Part shown: positions 36,701-44,553 of the stretch, piece after piece | How positions within the stretch are numbered: position 1 is the stretch's first letter | How the letters are laid out: the number at the start of each line of letters is the position of its first letter | Origin: Pseudomonas sp. LB-090624 | Lineage (GTDB): Bacteria; Pseudomonadota; Gammaproteobacteria; Pseudomonadales; Pseudomonadaceae | Assembly (NCBI RefSeq): GCF_003205205.1 | Contig: NZ_QJRL01000028.1 | Location: 1 to 64,000, forward strand | DNA length: 64,000 bases | Direction: 5' to 3' | Position numbers and translations under genes: made by a program | The notes under the pieces: model-generated | What the model saw: only the letters and a program-made list of their open reading frames with translations | What the model was told of the DNA's origin: nothing | The model's database searches: none

Positions 36701-37235
36701 CGACCTGGTTGAAGCGCTAGAGACGCTGGAAAACGTCATTCGCAAGATCGACAAGGAAACCCGCAACCGCTTCAAGGATACCTTTGATCAGATAAATGCC
36801 GGATTACAGGCACTTTTCCCAAAAGTTTTCGGTGGTGGCAGCGCTTATCTGGAACTGACGGGCGAAGATCTACTCGATACAGGGGTGACGATCATGGCGC
36901 GACCACCGGGCAAGAAGAACAGCACCATCCATCTGCTGTCCGGCGGCGAAAAGGCACTGACCGCATTGGCGCTGGTGTTTGCCATCTTCAAGTTGAACCC
37001 CGCACCGTTCTGCATGCTCGACGAGGTCGATGCGCCGCTGGACGATGCCAACGTCGGGCGCTATGCGCGTCTGGTAAAGGAAATGAGTGAAAGCGTGCAG
37101 TTCATCTACATCACCCACAACAAGATCGCCATGGAGATGGCGGACCAATTGATGGGGGTGACCATGCATGAACCCGGTTGTTCACGGCTTGTCGCTGTTG
37201 ATGTGGAGGCGGCCATGGCCATGGTCGATGCTTGA
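33747..37235 (+). CDS. smc: chromosome segregation SMC protein
   Basis: 1162 residues. Walker A is [20 protein letters not shown] near residue 30. Long coiled coils run to about residue 500 and from about 660 to 990, split by the hinge domain ([20 protein letters not shown] lies near its start). The C-terminal ATPase half has the ABC signature [15 protein letters not shown] and Walker B [17 protein letters not shown]. It forms the condensin-like ring with ScpA and ScpB. The start is 3 bp after the GntR stop. Confidence 0.97.
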   Translation: [1162 protein letters not shown]

Positions 37236-37440
37236 TGCGCGACGATGGGGGCACATTCTGTAGCGAAATGCCCCCGCCATGTGCGACAGACGGTGTAAAG
37301 TTGTCTTTGGTCGTGCTAGCTTAATGTCACTCGTTTTTTGCGTGGGTAAAACGCCTGTCAGAACATAGAGTTGGCGCCACGTGTTAAAGGGCTTTGAACC
37401 CTTTGTTTTCAAGCATATTTTTATAGAGGCACGGGATTAC

Positions 37441-38334
37441 ATGGAAATCGGTCTGCGCGAGTGGCTGATCGTCATCGGCATCATTGTCATTGCCGGTATT
37501 CTTTTCGACGGCTGGCGCCGCATGCGCGGCGGCAAGGGCAAGTTGAAATTCCGTCTGGACCGCAGTTATTCCAACCTGCCGGACGAAGAAGGCGCCAGTG
37601 CCGAAGTGCTCGGCCCGTCGCGGGTGCTGGACACCCACAAGGAGCCTGAGCTGGACGAAAGCGATCTGCCTTCGCTCAGCGCTTCTGGGCGTGACCGCGA
37701 GCGCGAGCCCAAGCCGGCCAAGGCCAGCAAGCGTGCCAAGCGCACCACCGCAGCTGCCGACGCACAGCAGGGCGACCTGAACCTCAGCGCCGAGCCGCGC
37801 GAGCCCGACCTGTTCGCCGACAGCGACGAGGACTTTGCCGCTGACAATACCCGCGGAAATGCAGCGCCTGCCGCCAGCAGCAGCGTCAAGGAGCTGCCGC
37901 CGGCCGAGGAAGTGCTGGTCATCAGCGTGATCTCGCGCGATGAGGGTGGCTTCAAGGGCCCTGCGTTGCTGCAGAATATTCTCGAAAGCGGCCTGCGCTT
38001 CGGTGAAATGGACATCTTCCACCGCCACGAGAGCATGGCCGGTCACGGCGAAGTGCTGTTCTCCATGGCCAACGCGGTCAAGCCGGGTGTATTCGATCTT
38101 GATGACATCGACCACTTCAGCACCCGTGCGGTGAGCTTCTTCCTCGGACTGCCGGGCCCGCGTCATCCGAAGCAGGCCTTCGACGTGATGGTGGCAGCAG
38201 CACGCAAGCTGGCCCACGAATTGAACGGCGAGCTCAAGGACGACCAGCGTAGCGTGCTGACCGCCCAGACCATCGAGCACTACCGCCAGCGCATCGTCGA
38301 GTTCGAGCGCCGTGCGCTGACCCAGAAGCGCTGA
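37441..38334 (+). CDS. zipA: cell division protein ZipA
   Basis: 297 residues from the ATG at 37441. A single N-terminal membrane anchor (LREWLIVIGIIVIAGILFDG) is followed by a basic patch, a charged low-complexity linker of about 110 residues, and the C-terminal FtsZ-binding domain (EVLVISVISRDEGGFKGPAL, then FSTRAVSFFLGLPGP). It tethers FtsZ to the inner membrane at the division site. It sits between smc and ligA, a fixed order in this genus, and is followed by an intrinsic terminator. Confidence 0.96.
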   Translation: MEIGLREWLIVIGIIVIAGILFDGWRRMRGGKGKLKFRLDRSYSNLPDEEGASAEVLGPSRVLDTHKEPELDESDLPSLSASGRDREREPKPAKASKRAKRTTAAADAQQGDLNLSAEPREPDLFADSDEDFAADNTRGNAAPAASSSVKELPPAEEVLVISVISRDEGGFKGPALLQNILESGLRFGEMDIFHRHESMAGHGEVLFSMANAVKPGVFDLDDIDHFSTRAVSFFLGLPGPRHPKQAFDVMVAAARKLAHELNGELKDDQRSVLTAQTIEHYRQRIVEFERRALTQKR

Positions 38335-38386
38335 TCTGCCCAAGTGGGCAGGCCTGGCCTGGTTCTGCCCACCCTGTTTCAAGTGC

Positions 38387-38411
38387 AAGAGCAGCCCAGT
38401 GCTGCTCTTTT
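38387..38411 (+). terminator. intrinsic terminator after zipA
   Basis: AAGAGCAGC pairs with GCTGCTCTT over a short loop CCAGT, ending in TTTT. It separates zipA from ligA. Confidence 0.8.
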
Positions 38412-38433
38412 GCTTTGCAAGAGATCCTGATAA

Positions 38434-40764
38434 ATGACCGCCGAAACCCGTATCCACGAACTGCGTGCCGAGCTCGACCAGCACAACTATCGCTATTACG
38501 TGCTCGACGAGCCCAGCGTGCCTGATGCCGAATACGACCGTCTGTTCAACGAGCTCAAGGCGCTGGAAGCCGAACACCCGCACCTGGTAACCCCCGACTC
38601 GCCCACCCAGCGTGTGGGTGGAACTGCCTTGGCTGCGTTCAGCCAGGTGCGCCACGAAGTGCCCATGCTCAGCCTGGGCAACGCCTTCGAAGAAGCCGAC
38701 TTGCGTGAGTTCGGCCGCCGTGTGGTAGAAGGCCTGGATCAGCCGGGCGCGGTCGACTACAGCTGCGAACCCAAGCTCGATGGCCTGGCCGTGAGCCTGC
38801 TGTACCGCGACGGACAGCTGGTGCAGGGCGCCACCCGGGGCGACGGCACCACTGGCGAAGACATCAGCGCCAACGTACGCACCGTGCGCAACATCCCGCT
38901 CAAGTTGCAGGGTAAAGGTTGGCCGGCAGTGCTGGAGGTGCGCGGCGAGGTGTACATGAGCAAGGCCGGTTTCGACCGGCTCAATGCCGCCCAGGCCGAA
39001 GCCGGTGGCAAGACCTTCGCCAACCCGCGCAATGCCGCCGCTGGCAGCTTGCGCCAGCTGGACTCGAAAATCACCGCCAGCCGCCCGCTGGAGTTCTGCT
39101 GCTATGGCGTCGGCCAGCTGTCCGCAAGCATCGGCGACAGCCATATTGGCATCCTCGAGCAACTCAAGGCCTGGGGCCTGCCGATCAGCCGCGAGCTCAA
39201 GCATGCGGCCGGCATCGAAGAATGCCTGGCCTACTACCGCGACATTGGCGAGCGGCGTAACAGCCTGCCGTACGAGATCGACGGTGTAGTGTTCAAGGTC
39301 AATAGCCTGGCCGCCCAGCGCGAACTGGGCTTCCGCGCCCGTGAGCCGCGCTGGGCGATTGCCCACAAGTTCCCGGCGATGGAAGAGCTGACCGAGGTGC
39401 TGGACGTCGAGTTCCAGGTTGGTCGTACGGGTGCAGTAACGCCTGTAGCGCGGCTGAAGCCGGTCAAGGTGGCCGGTGTGACCGTGTCCAACGCCACTTT
39501 GCACAACATGGACGAAATCGCCCGCCTGGGCCTGCGCATCGGCGACACGGTGATCATTCGCAGGGCCGGCGACGTGATCCCGCAGGTGATGCAGGTGGTG
39601 CTGGAGCGCCGTCCGCAAGACGCCCGCCCGGTAGAGGTGCCAAGCGAGTGCCCAGTGTGTGGTTCGCAGGTCGAGCGCACCCAGCTGGTCAAACGCAGCA
39701 AAGGCAAGGAAACCACCAGCGAAGGTGCGGTGTACCGCTGCGTCGGTCGCCTGGCCTGTGGCGCCCAGCTCAAGCAGGCGATCATTCACTACGTATCGCG
39801 TCGGGCCATGGATATCGACGGCCTGGGCGAGAAAAGCGTCGAGCAATTGGTGGACGAGGGCCTGATTGGCTCGCCGGCTGACCTGTACAAGCTGCAGTTC
39901 GAGCAGGTTGTCGGCCTTGAAGGCTTCGCCGAGGTCTCTACCCAGAAGCTGCTGGATGCCATCGAAGCCAGCAAACGCCCGAGCCTGGCCCGCTTCATCT
40001 ACGCGCTGGGCATCCCGGATGTCGGCGAGGAGACTGCCAAGGTGCTGGCCCGCTCGCTGGGCAGCCTGGCGCGCGTGCAGCAGGCATTGCCGCAGGTGCT
40101 GACCTATTTGCCGGACATCGGTCTCGAAGTTGCCTACGAGATCCACAATTTCTTTGAAGACGAGCACAACCAGAAAGTTATCCAGCAGCTGCTCGACAGC
40201 GGTATGCAGTTGCAGGACGAGGGCGAGTTGGCTGCCGAATTTGCCGCCAGCACCACCTTGGCCGGGATGATCGCCAAGCTCGACATTGCCTCCGTCGGCC
40301 CGACCGGTGCCGAGAAGTTGGTGGCCAAGCTCGACAGCCTGGACAAGATCATCGCCGCCGACGGCATCGACTTGCGCCAGGCCCTGGCGGCCAAGCAGGC
40401 CGACGCAGTGCGAGAGTTCTTCAAGGATGAAGCGAACCAGAAACTGGCCCGGGACATTGAAGCGCAGCTGCTGGCGTTCGGCATGCACTGGAGCAGCGAG
40501 AAGAAGGTAGCCGAAGGCTTGCCGCTGGCCGGCCAGACCTGGGTGCTGACCGGTACGCTGGAGCGCATGAGCCGGGACATTGCCAAGGACAAGCTGGAAA
40601 GCCTGGGGGCCAAGGTTGCCGGTTCCGTTTCCGGCAAGACCCACTGCGTGGTGGCAGGGCCGGGGGCAGGTTCCAAGCTGGCCAAGGCTGCTGAGCTGGG
40701 TGTGAAGGTACTGGACGAAGATACCTTCGTTACCTTCCTGGCCGAACAGGGCATAGCAGTCTAG
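38434..40764 (+). CDS. ligA: NAD+-dependent DNA ligase
   Basis: 776 residues, longer than the 671 of E. coli, as usual for pseudomonads. The adenylation site Lys is in CEPKLDGLAVSL; the NAD-binding Ia domain shows LDQHNYRYYVLDEPSVPDAE. A four-Cys zinc finger follows the OB fold (CPVCGSQV, then YRCVGRLACGAQL). Helix-hairpin-helix repeats lead to a BRCT domain (VLTGTLERMSRDIAKDKLES). It seals nicks in replication and repair. Confidence 0.97.
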   Translation: MTAETRIHELRAELDQHNYRYYVLDEPSVPDAEYDRLFNELKALEAEHPHLVTPDSPTQRVGGTALAAFSQVRHEVPMLSLGNAFEEADLREFGRRVVEGLDQPGAVDYSCEPKLDGLAVSLLYRDGQLVQGATRGDGTTGEDISANVRTVRNIPLKLQGKGWPAVLEVRGEVYMSKAGFDRLNAAQAEAGGKTFANPRNAAAGSLRQLDSKITASRPLEFCCYGVGQLSASIGDSHIGILEQLKAWGLPISRELKHAAGIEECLAYYRDIGERRNSLPYEIDGVVFKVNSLAAQRELGFRAREPRWAIAHKFPAMEELTEVLDVEFQVGRTGAVTPVARLKPVKVAGVTVSNATLHNMDEIARLGLRIGDTVIIRRAGDVIPQVMQVVLERRPQDARPVEVPSECPVCGSQVERTQLVKRSKGKETTSEGAVYRCVGRLACGAQLKQAIIHYVSRRAMDIDGLGEKSVEQLVDEGLIGSPADLYKLQFEQVVGLEGFAEVSTQKLLDAIEASKRPSLARFIYALGIPDVGEETAKVLARSLGSLARVQQALPQVLTYLPDIGLEVAYEIHNFFEDEHNQKVIQQLLDSGMQLQDEGELAAEFAASTTLAGMIAKLDIASVGPTGAEKLVAKLDSLDKIIAADGIDLRQALAAKQADAVREFFKDEANQKLARDIEAQLLAFGMHWSSEKKVAEGLPLAGQTWVLTGTLERMSRDIAKDKLESLGAKVAGSVSGKTHCVVAGPGAGSKLAKAAELGVKVLDEDTFVTFLAEQGIAV

Positions 40765-40830
40765 GCATCCCGCCCCCCTCTGTGGGGGGCAACTGTCTTG
40801 CTCAAAATATGAAAAGCCTGCGCGGTCGCC

Positions 40831-40860
40831 CGTAGGGGCGGGTTTACCCGCGAAGAGGCC
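40831..40860. repeat. single REP copy
   Basis: CGTAGGGGCGGGTTTACCCG followed by CGAAGAGGCC; one REP unit between ligA and ffs. Confidence 0.75.
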
Positions 40861-40922
40861 CGTCCAGGCCGTCTCGACCCTGACAAGTCATTGAGAAATG
40901 ATGACTTTTTCTGTCCCAGTGG

Positions 40923-40950
40923 TTGTATCTGCCCCAAAGACCGGTACAAT
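40923..40950 (+). promoter_or_regulatory. ffs promoter
   Basis: TTGTAT (40923-40928) and TACAAT (40945-40950), 16-bp spacing. It would start transcription about 25 bases before the mature 4.5S RNA. Confidence 0.65.
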
Positions 40951-40982
40951 GGCGCCACTCGCTGCTCAGCGAGGCATGTTGT

Positions 40983-41093
40983 GGTGGCCCCATCGGTCCC
41001 CCCGCATTGATTACCCGTTAACCTGGTCAGGCCCGGAAGGGAGCAGCCATAGCGGGAACATCGAGTGCCGGGGTGTGGCTGGTGGGGCCGCCT
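40983..41093 (+). ncRNA. ffs: 4.5S RNA (signal recognition particle RNA)
   Basis: About 111 nt. The conserved SRP core GGTCAGGCCCGGAAGGGAGC and GCAGCC lies in the middle, and the ends pair as GGTGGCCCC with GGGGCCGCC, giving the usual single long hairpin. It binds Ffh and targets membrane proteins co-translationally. This is the copy with its own promoter and native 5' half. An integrative element has entered at its 3' half, whose last 70 bases are now supplied by the 76-bp direct repeat. A terminator (41107-41127) from the element side follows it. Confidence 0.93.
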
Positions 41094-41098
41094 CCATT
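41023..41098 (+). repeat. attL: 76-bp direct repeat, left copy
   Basis: Identical over 76 bp to 49803-49878. It covers the 3' two-thirds of ffs, from CTGGTCAGG to CCTCCATT, and marks the left junction of the integrative element. Confidence 0.93.
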
Positions 41099-41106
41099 AC
41101 GCAATT

Positions 41107-41127
41107 CCTTGAATTCTCAAGGTTTTC
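41107..41127 (+). terminator. terminator after left ffs
   Basis: CCTTGA pairs with TCAAGG over ATTC, followed by TTTTCT. It lies inside the element, so the element gives the interrupted ffs a new transcription stop. Confidence 0.75.
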
Positions 41128-41144
41128 TCGCTCAAAAATCTCGA

Positions 41145-41155
41145 AGTGGACCAGT
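41145..41155 (+). promoter_or_regulatory. integrase arm-type site, left end
   Basis: AGTGGACCAGT, identical to the first of three tandem repeats next to the integrase gene (49637). The rest of the gap to the first cargo gene (41156-41409) holds no ORF I can support; AGTGGTGCACT-like partial copies occur at about 41171. Confidence 0.6.
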
Positions 41156-41409
41156 GCAGTAGTACACCTCAGTGGTGCACTGTGCTGTCGATCCTACCGT
41201 GAACACGTCTTTGTATCTATAGCAACTGTATGTTGCTCTCGGGGCGCTAGGTTGATGGGATTGCTTCCTTTTTTCCTGTATCCCTTTATTCGAACTGACA
41301 CTGGTCCATCTCTCGTCCTCTACGTCAAATCATTGGTGGCTAGCACTAGAGGCTGATTGCCAGCATATTCTATTTGAGTTACTGTCTCCGGCAGCATGGA
41401 GGGAACCAA

Positions 41410-42642
41410 ATGAATATTGATAAATTGAAGCTGGCATATCGCGACAAAAACACAAATATTTGGCTCGTCAGAGCGTCAGGCGGGAAGTTTGTCGAGCATT
41501 TTAGGCAAAACTCGCTGGTTTCGATTGGTCATTTAGATGATGTTTATGAACACTCGAGTGGGAAGTCTGAAGATTTACCTGTCTACGATGAAGTGCAGCG
41601 CCTGATTAAGAGGAAGGCTAAGTATTCGAAGATCGTAGAGGGGACGAAGAATGTTAGAAAGCTCAATGGTAGCGGTACAAAGAAGCTTCATCAGTTCGAT
41701 ACTTTTGCATCAAAGATAAAGGTCGGTGATTTAATAGTTTCTGCTGATGGTGATGCACTTATTGTCGGTGTGTGCTCTAGTGCGGCCTATCTTGACTCAA
41801 GTCCTGTACTAATTGATCAGAGTCCTGAGCAGAAAGCGCTCAATCCTGCTCCGCAATTAAATCACCTTGTTCGTAGGGAGGTGGTGTGGGGGCCTAAGTT
41901 TTCACGTAGCAAACTGCCTAATGCGGTAAAGAAGACATTGCAAGGTCAGCAAACAATTATTGACCTGCGTAAGCATTGGGATAAGTTTTATCACCTTATT
42001 TATCCCTTCTTTGTTGATGAGCATTTCCTTTATATTTCTAACAAGATTACTACAAGGAATGATGTTAACAATCTGTTGGTTGCGGGGCTGCTTCAAAATA
42101 TTTCTTTAATGCAGCAGTTTGCTAAAGAGATTGAGATAAATGGAGTTGTTGATCTTAACTCGATCCGTAAGTTGCTTAATTTTGAGATCGGTTTGGATGT
42201 ACTTTCTTCAACAACAAAAGCGGAGTTCGGTTCGCCCGGAGATTTGTGGAGTCGAATACCGCTTAACGGGTTTGCTGATAAAGCTCAAGCGGCTATTTTA
42301 TGCGTAGCATTAACACTGATTCTCGCTGGGCATGCGCAGGCTAGTGATTTCGATACATTGCCTTCGAATCCTGTTGCTGTGGATGAAAAAATTACTCCGT
42401 CGGATATGGTGAAAGACATATTTAGAGCTCCTAAGAAAAAGGTTAAAAAGCAGAGTGAGGCTGTGCGTTCCATTTCCAAAAACTCCAAGCAGCTTCATAA
42501 AGCAAGTGTGAAGCGAAATAGCGATAAAATACAATCCGGTCTTGCGCTTTCATTGCCTTTGGTGGATACAAGGGCCATTGAAGACTTCCAATTTGGTATT
42601 CCTGCGATCAGGGTGTTTGGAGACCCAAACAATGGTAAGTAA
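41410..42642 (+). CDS. EVE/PUA-like domain protein with C-terminal membrane anchor
   Basis: 410 residues from the ATG at 41410, with GGAGGG 7 bp before it. Residues about 14-185 resemble the N-terminal domain of Mrr-type restriction proteins, related to EVE/PUA folds: IWLVRASGGKFVEHFRQN and SLVSIGHLDDV, then KVGDLIVSADGDALIVGVCS, and a closing R-x-V-x-W strand with FSRSKLPNAVKKTLQGQQT. Such domains read modified bases. There is no nuclease motif after it. A helical middle part leads to a single hydrophobic helix at about 292-308 (AAILCVALTLILAG) and a basic tail (PKKKVKKQ). It overlaps the next gene by 11 bp. Low G+C marks transfer. Role in defence is inference; domain relation is from pattern recognition. 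Confidence 0.6.
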   Translation: MNIDKLKLAYRDKNTNIWLVRASGGKFVEHFRQNSLVSIGHLDDVYEHSSGKSEDLPVYDEVQRLIKRKAKYSKIVEGTKNVRKLNGSGTKKLHQFDTFASKIKVGDLIVSADGDALIVGVCSSAAYLDSSPVLIDQSPEQKALNPAPQLNHLVRREVVWGPKFSRSKLPNAVKKTLQGQQTIIDLRKHWDKFYHLIYPFFVDEHFLYISNKITTRNDVNNLLVAGLLQNISLMQQFAKEIEINGVVDLNSIRKLLNFEIGLDVLSSTTKAEFGSPGDLWSRIPLNGFADKAQAAILCVALTLILAGHAQASDFDTLPSNPVAVDEKITPSDMVKDIFRAPKKKVKKQSEAVRSISKNSKQLHKASVKRNSDKIQSGLALSLPLVDTRAIEDFQFGIPAIRVFGDPNNGK

Positions 42643-43201
42643 ATTGCTTGAATCACTCAGTGCGACGTTTCTTCTTACGGCGTCCGCATATGCAGCAGGA
42701 GTAGTTCAAAGTAAAGAACTTTATCGAGAGTTGGGTGTAGAGCCTGAAGTTGTTTCCATAGATTTCCAGAAAGCATTATATGATGGTGGGCTACTGGTTT
42801 TTTCTGAGCTTTCCAAGGACTTGCTGTTATTGCTCCCCTACTTTTTAGGCATGGCAGTGATTGCTGGGGTTTGCCTATTGGTGGGGCCGTTACGTACTTG
42901 GATGATGGCTAATAAGACAGCATTATTTAATGTCCTGCATGGAGTCTCGATTGTTGCTTTGCTATGGGTTCTGTATGACACCACAGTGTCTTCATTTGCA
43001 AGTGGAAGGCAAATTGGTGGTGAGTTTGCTATTCACCTTAAGTCTGTGTGTACTCTGGCTTCGGTTCAATACGAAGGTGGAGTTAAAAAGGGGCTCTGCT
43101 CTGTGGGTAGAACCACGGATTTGATCTGGTTTTATGATCCGAAGGCTGATAAGGCTGTGGCATTTGGGAAGGATAAAATTATTAAGCTGGAGTCCGGTTA
43201 A
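42632..43201 (+). CDS. small membrane protein, partner of the EVE-like protein
   Basis: 189 residues. The ATG lies inside the end of the previous gene (ATGGTAAGTAA), so translation is coupled. Three hydrophobic segments: about 5-22, 65-88 (LLLLLPYFLGMAVIAGVCLL) and 98-118 (NVLHGVSIVALLWVLYD). The last 65 residues are soluble with two Cys (KSVCTLASVQYEGG, KKGLCSVGR). I do not recognise the family. A multi-helix membrane protein coupled to a nucleic-acid-sensing partner is the layout of several abortive-infection systems, where it would be the effector. That is inference only. Confidence 0.6.
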   Translation: MVSKLLESLSATFLLTASAYAAGVVQSKELYRELGVEPEVVSIDFQKALYDGGLLVFSELSKDLLLLLPYFLGMAVIAGVCLLVGPLRTWMMANKTALFNVLHGVSIVALLWVLYDTTVSSFASGRQIGGEFAIHLKSVCTLASVQYEGGVKKGLCSVGRTTDLIWFYDPKADKAVAFGKDKIIKLESG

Positions 43202-43744
43202 TGATTCGTCCTGAGACTTTTCGATGGCTATATGTCTTGGGTAATGATGGAGTAAAGTTTCCGCAATCTCAGGCTCGGTGCTTGAGACCATTTTAAAGCG
43301 GCCTCATCGTGACTATATCTCACGGTTAACTTTGTCCTGAGCGTAAACGGGCAATCGCTGCTCGGATACCTATCTGATTGAATTGGAATAGTACAAGGGT
43401 GTCGGCAGCAGTAGTGGCTTTGCCCATGGTCAGGCTCTGTAGGTTTGTTCGCGTAAACCTAAACCCTATTGTCAAAAAACCAATTCCCCCGTGATTTCAG
43501 GTTTGGTTTCGAGTCAAACCAGAATTTTGCACAGACCGAAATCCCTGCGATACAGCACCACTGCTCGACCGCAAACCACGGGCCAGGGTAGGAGTAAGTC
43601 AATTTCCATGAAATCCCTACATGGCTGGCAACACAAACAAGAACGCCCCGCCACAGCACCGTAGAGGCGTCATGGCGGGGCGATTGGTCTGTGAGGTATT
43701 GGTATGTGTTGGTGTCGAGCGTTCTCAGTTCGAAGCTGTGAGCC
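43202..43744. other. 543-bp gap with hairpins, no gene
   Basis: No convincing ORF. Two inverted repeats are seen: TAGGTTT/AAACCTA at 43440-43461 and GGTTTG/CAAACC at 43500-43520. A minus-strand terminator for the recombinase gene is at 43630-43682. Short AT-rich frames present here lack a ribosome binding site or family resemblance. Confidence 0.5.
43630..43682 (-). terminator. terminator of the serine recombinase gene
   Basis: CGCCCCGCCA (43644-43653) pairs with TGGCGGGGCG (43673-43682); on the minus strand it is followed by TTCTTGTTTGTGTT. Confidence 0.7.
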
Positions 43745-44290
43745 TTATGCTGCTTTCATTGCTCGCTGTACAGTGCTGAGGCTTACGCCCAGGTCGGCAG
43801 CTACTTTACGGAATGACGCACCTTCCTGACTCATCGCATCACGTATCGCTTGGTCATCGACCTTTTTCACACGACCTTTGTAGACACCCTTGGCTTTCGC
43901 TTTCGCTATGCCCTCTCGTTGACGTTCCTTGATGATGGCTCGTTCAAACTCAGCGACAGCACCCATCATGCTCAGCATGAGTTCCTGTGTAGGGTTCACC
44001 TCTGTAGTGAACAACAAAGATTCTTTGTGGAAGTGAACACACACACCTGCTTTGCGCAGGTCAGTAACCAGTGCCAGCAGGTCAACCAGCGAGCGAGCCA
44101 GACGGTCAATCGAGTGAACATGGATGGTGTCACCATCACGAACATAGCTCAGCATCTCTTTCAGTGCTGGACGCTCAGTGGTTGCCCCTGACACCTTGTC
44201 AGTGAATGTGCGATCTACAGCAATGCCATCAAGCTGACGGTCGGTGTTCTGGTCTTCACTGCTGACCCGGATGTACGCAACGTGTGCCAT
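43745..44290 (-). CDS. serine recombinase (resolvase/invertase family)
   Basis: 181 residues from the ATG at 44290 (MAHVAYIRVSSEDQNTDRQL). The nucleophile Ser is about residue 10; catalytic Arg lies in HSIDRLARSLVDLL; the E-helix region is MGAVAEFERAIIKERQREGI; a C-terminal HTH (RKVAADLGVSLSTVQRAMK) binds the site. Size and order fit Tn3-type resolvases and DNA invertases. Upstream, 44302-44371 holds a 12-bp inverted pair that may be its site. No transposase accompanies it, so it could resolve multimers, invert DNA, or be a leftover of an older insertion. Confidence 0.92.
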   Translation of the reverse strand: MAHVAYIRVSSEDQNTDRQLDGIAVDRTFTDKVSGATTERPALKEMLSYVRDGDTIHVHSIDRLARSLVDLLALVTDLRKAGVCVHFHKESLLFTTEVNPTQELMLSMMGAVAEFERAIIKERQREGIAKAKAKGVYKGRVKKVDDQAIRDAMSQEGASFRKVAADLGVSLSTVQRAMKAA

Positions 44291-44301
44291 GTCTGCCTGC
44301 C

Positions 44302-44405
44302 TGTATTCAATAGCCTCTAGATGTAGGCAGTATCTCGTGTTCATAGACTCAAATCAATCCTATTGAATACATTTCTACTCAACGTATCCGGGTGCTGATG
44401 TATTC
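44302..44405. promoter_or_regulatory. candidate res/crossover site
   Basis: TGTATTCAATAG (44302-44313) and its exact complement CTATTGAATACA (44360-44371), with a further TGTATTCAC at about 44399. It lies directly upstream of the serine recombinase gene, where resolvases of this size have their res site. A similar TGTATTCAGTACA occurs at 45266-45278. Confidence 0.45.
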
Positions 44406-44553
44406 ACGCATCTGTGTTTTTTAGAGTACACCCATTTGAACTCAATCTCTCGATCTGCCGAGGTGATACATCATTAGAGCTCTTGATTGTTATCGCTGAC
44501 ACCCCGCGCTAACCTAGCTGGCAATCGAACGTCACAACGAAGGATTTGTCACC

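Noticed and set aside
37384..40644. 1086-codon minus-strand frame across zipA and ligA
   Set aside because: Antisense to two essential genes with clear motifs; composition is typical of a shadow frame.
41023..41098. tRNA gene as integration target
   Set aside because: The repeat does not fold as a tRNA and matches the SRP RNA core GGTCAGG..GGAAGG..GCAGCC instead.
43459..43659. 66-codon minus-strand frame in the element
   Set aside because: No ribosome binding site, crosses a hairpin, odd Trp/Cys-rich composition.
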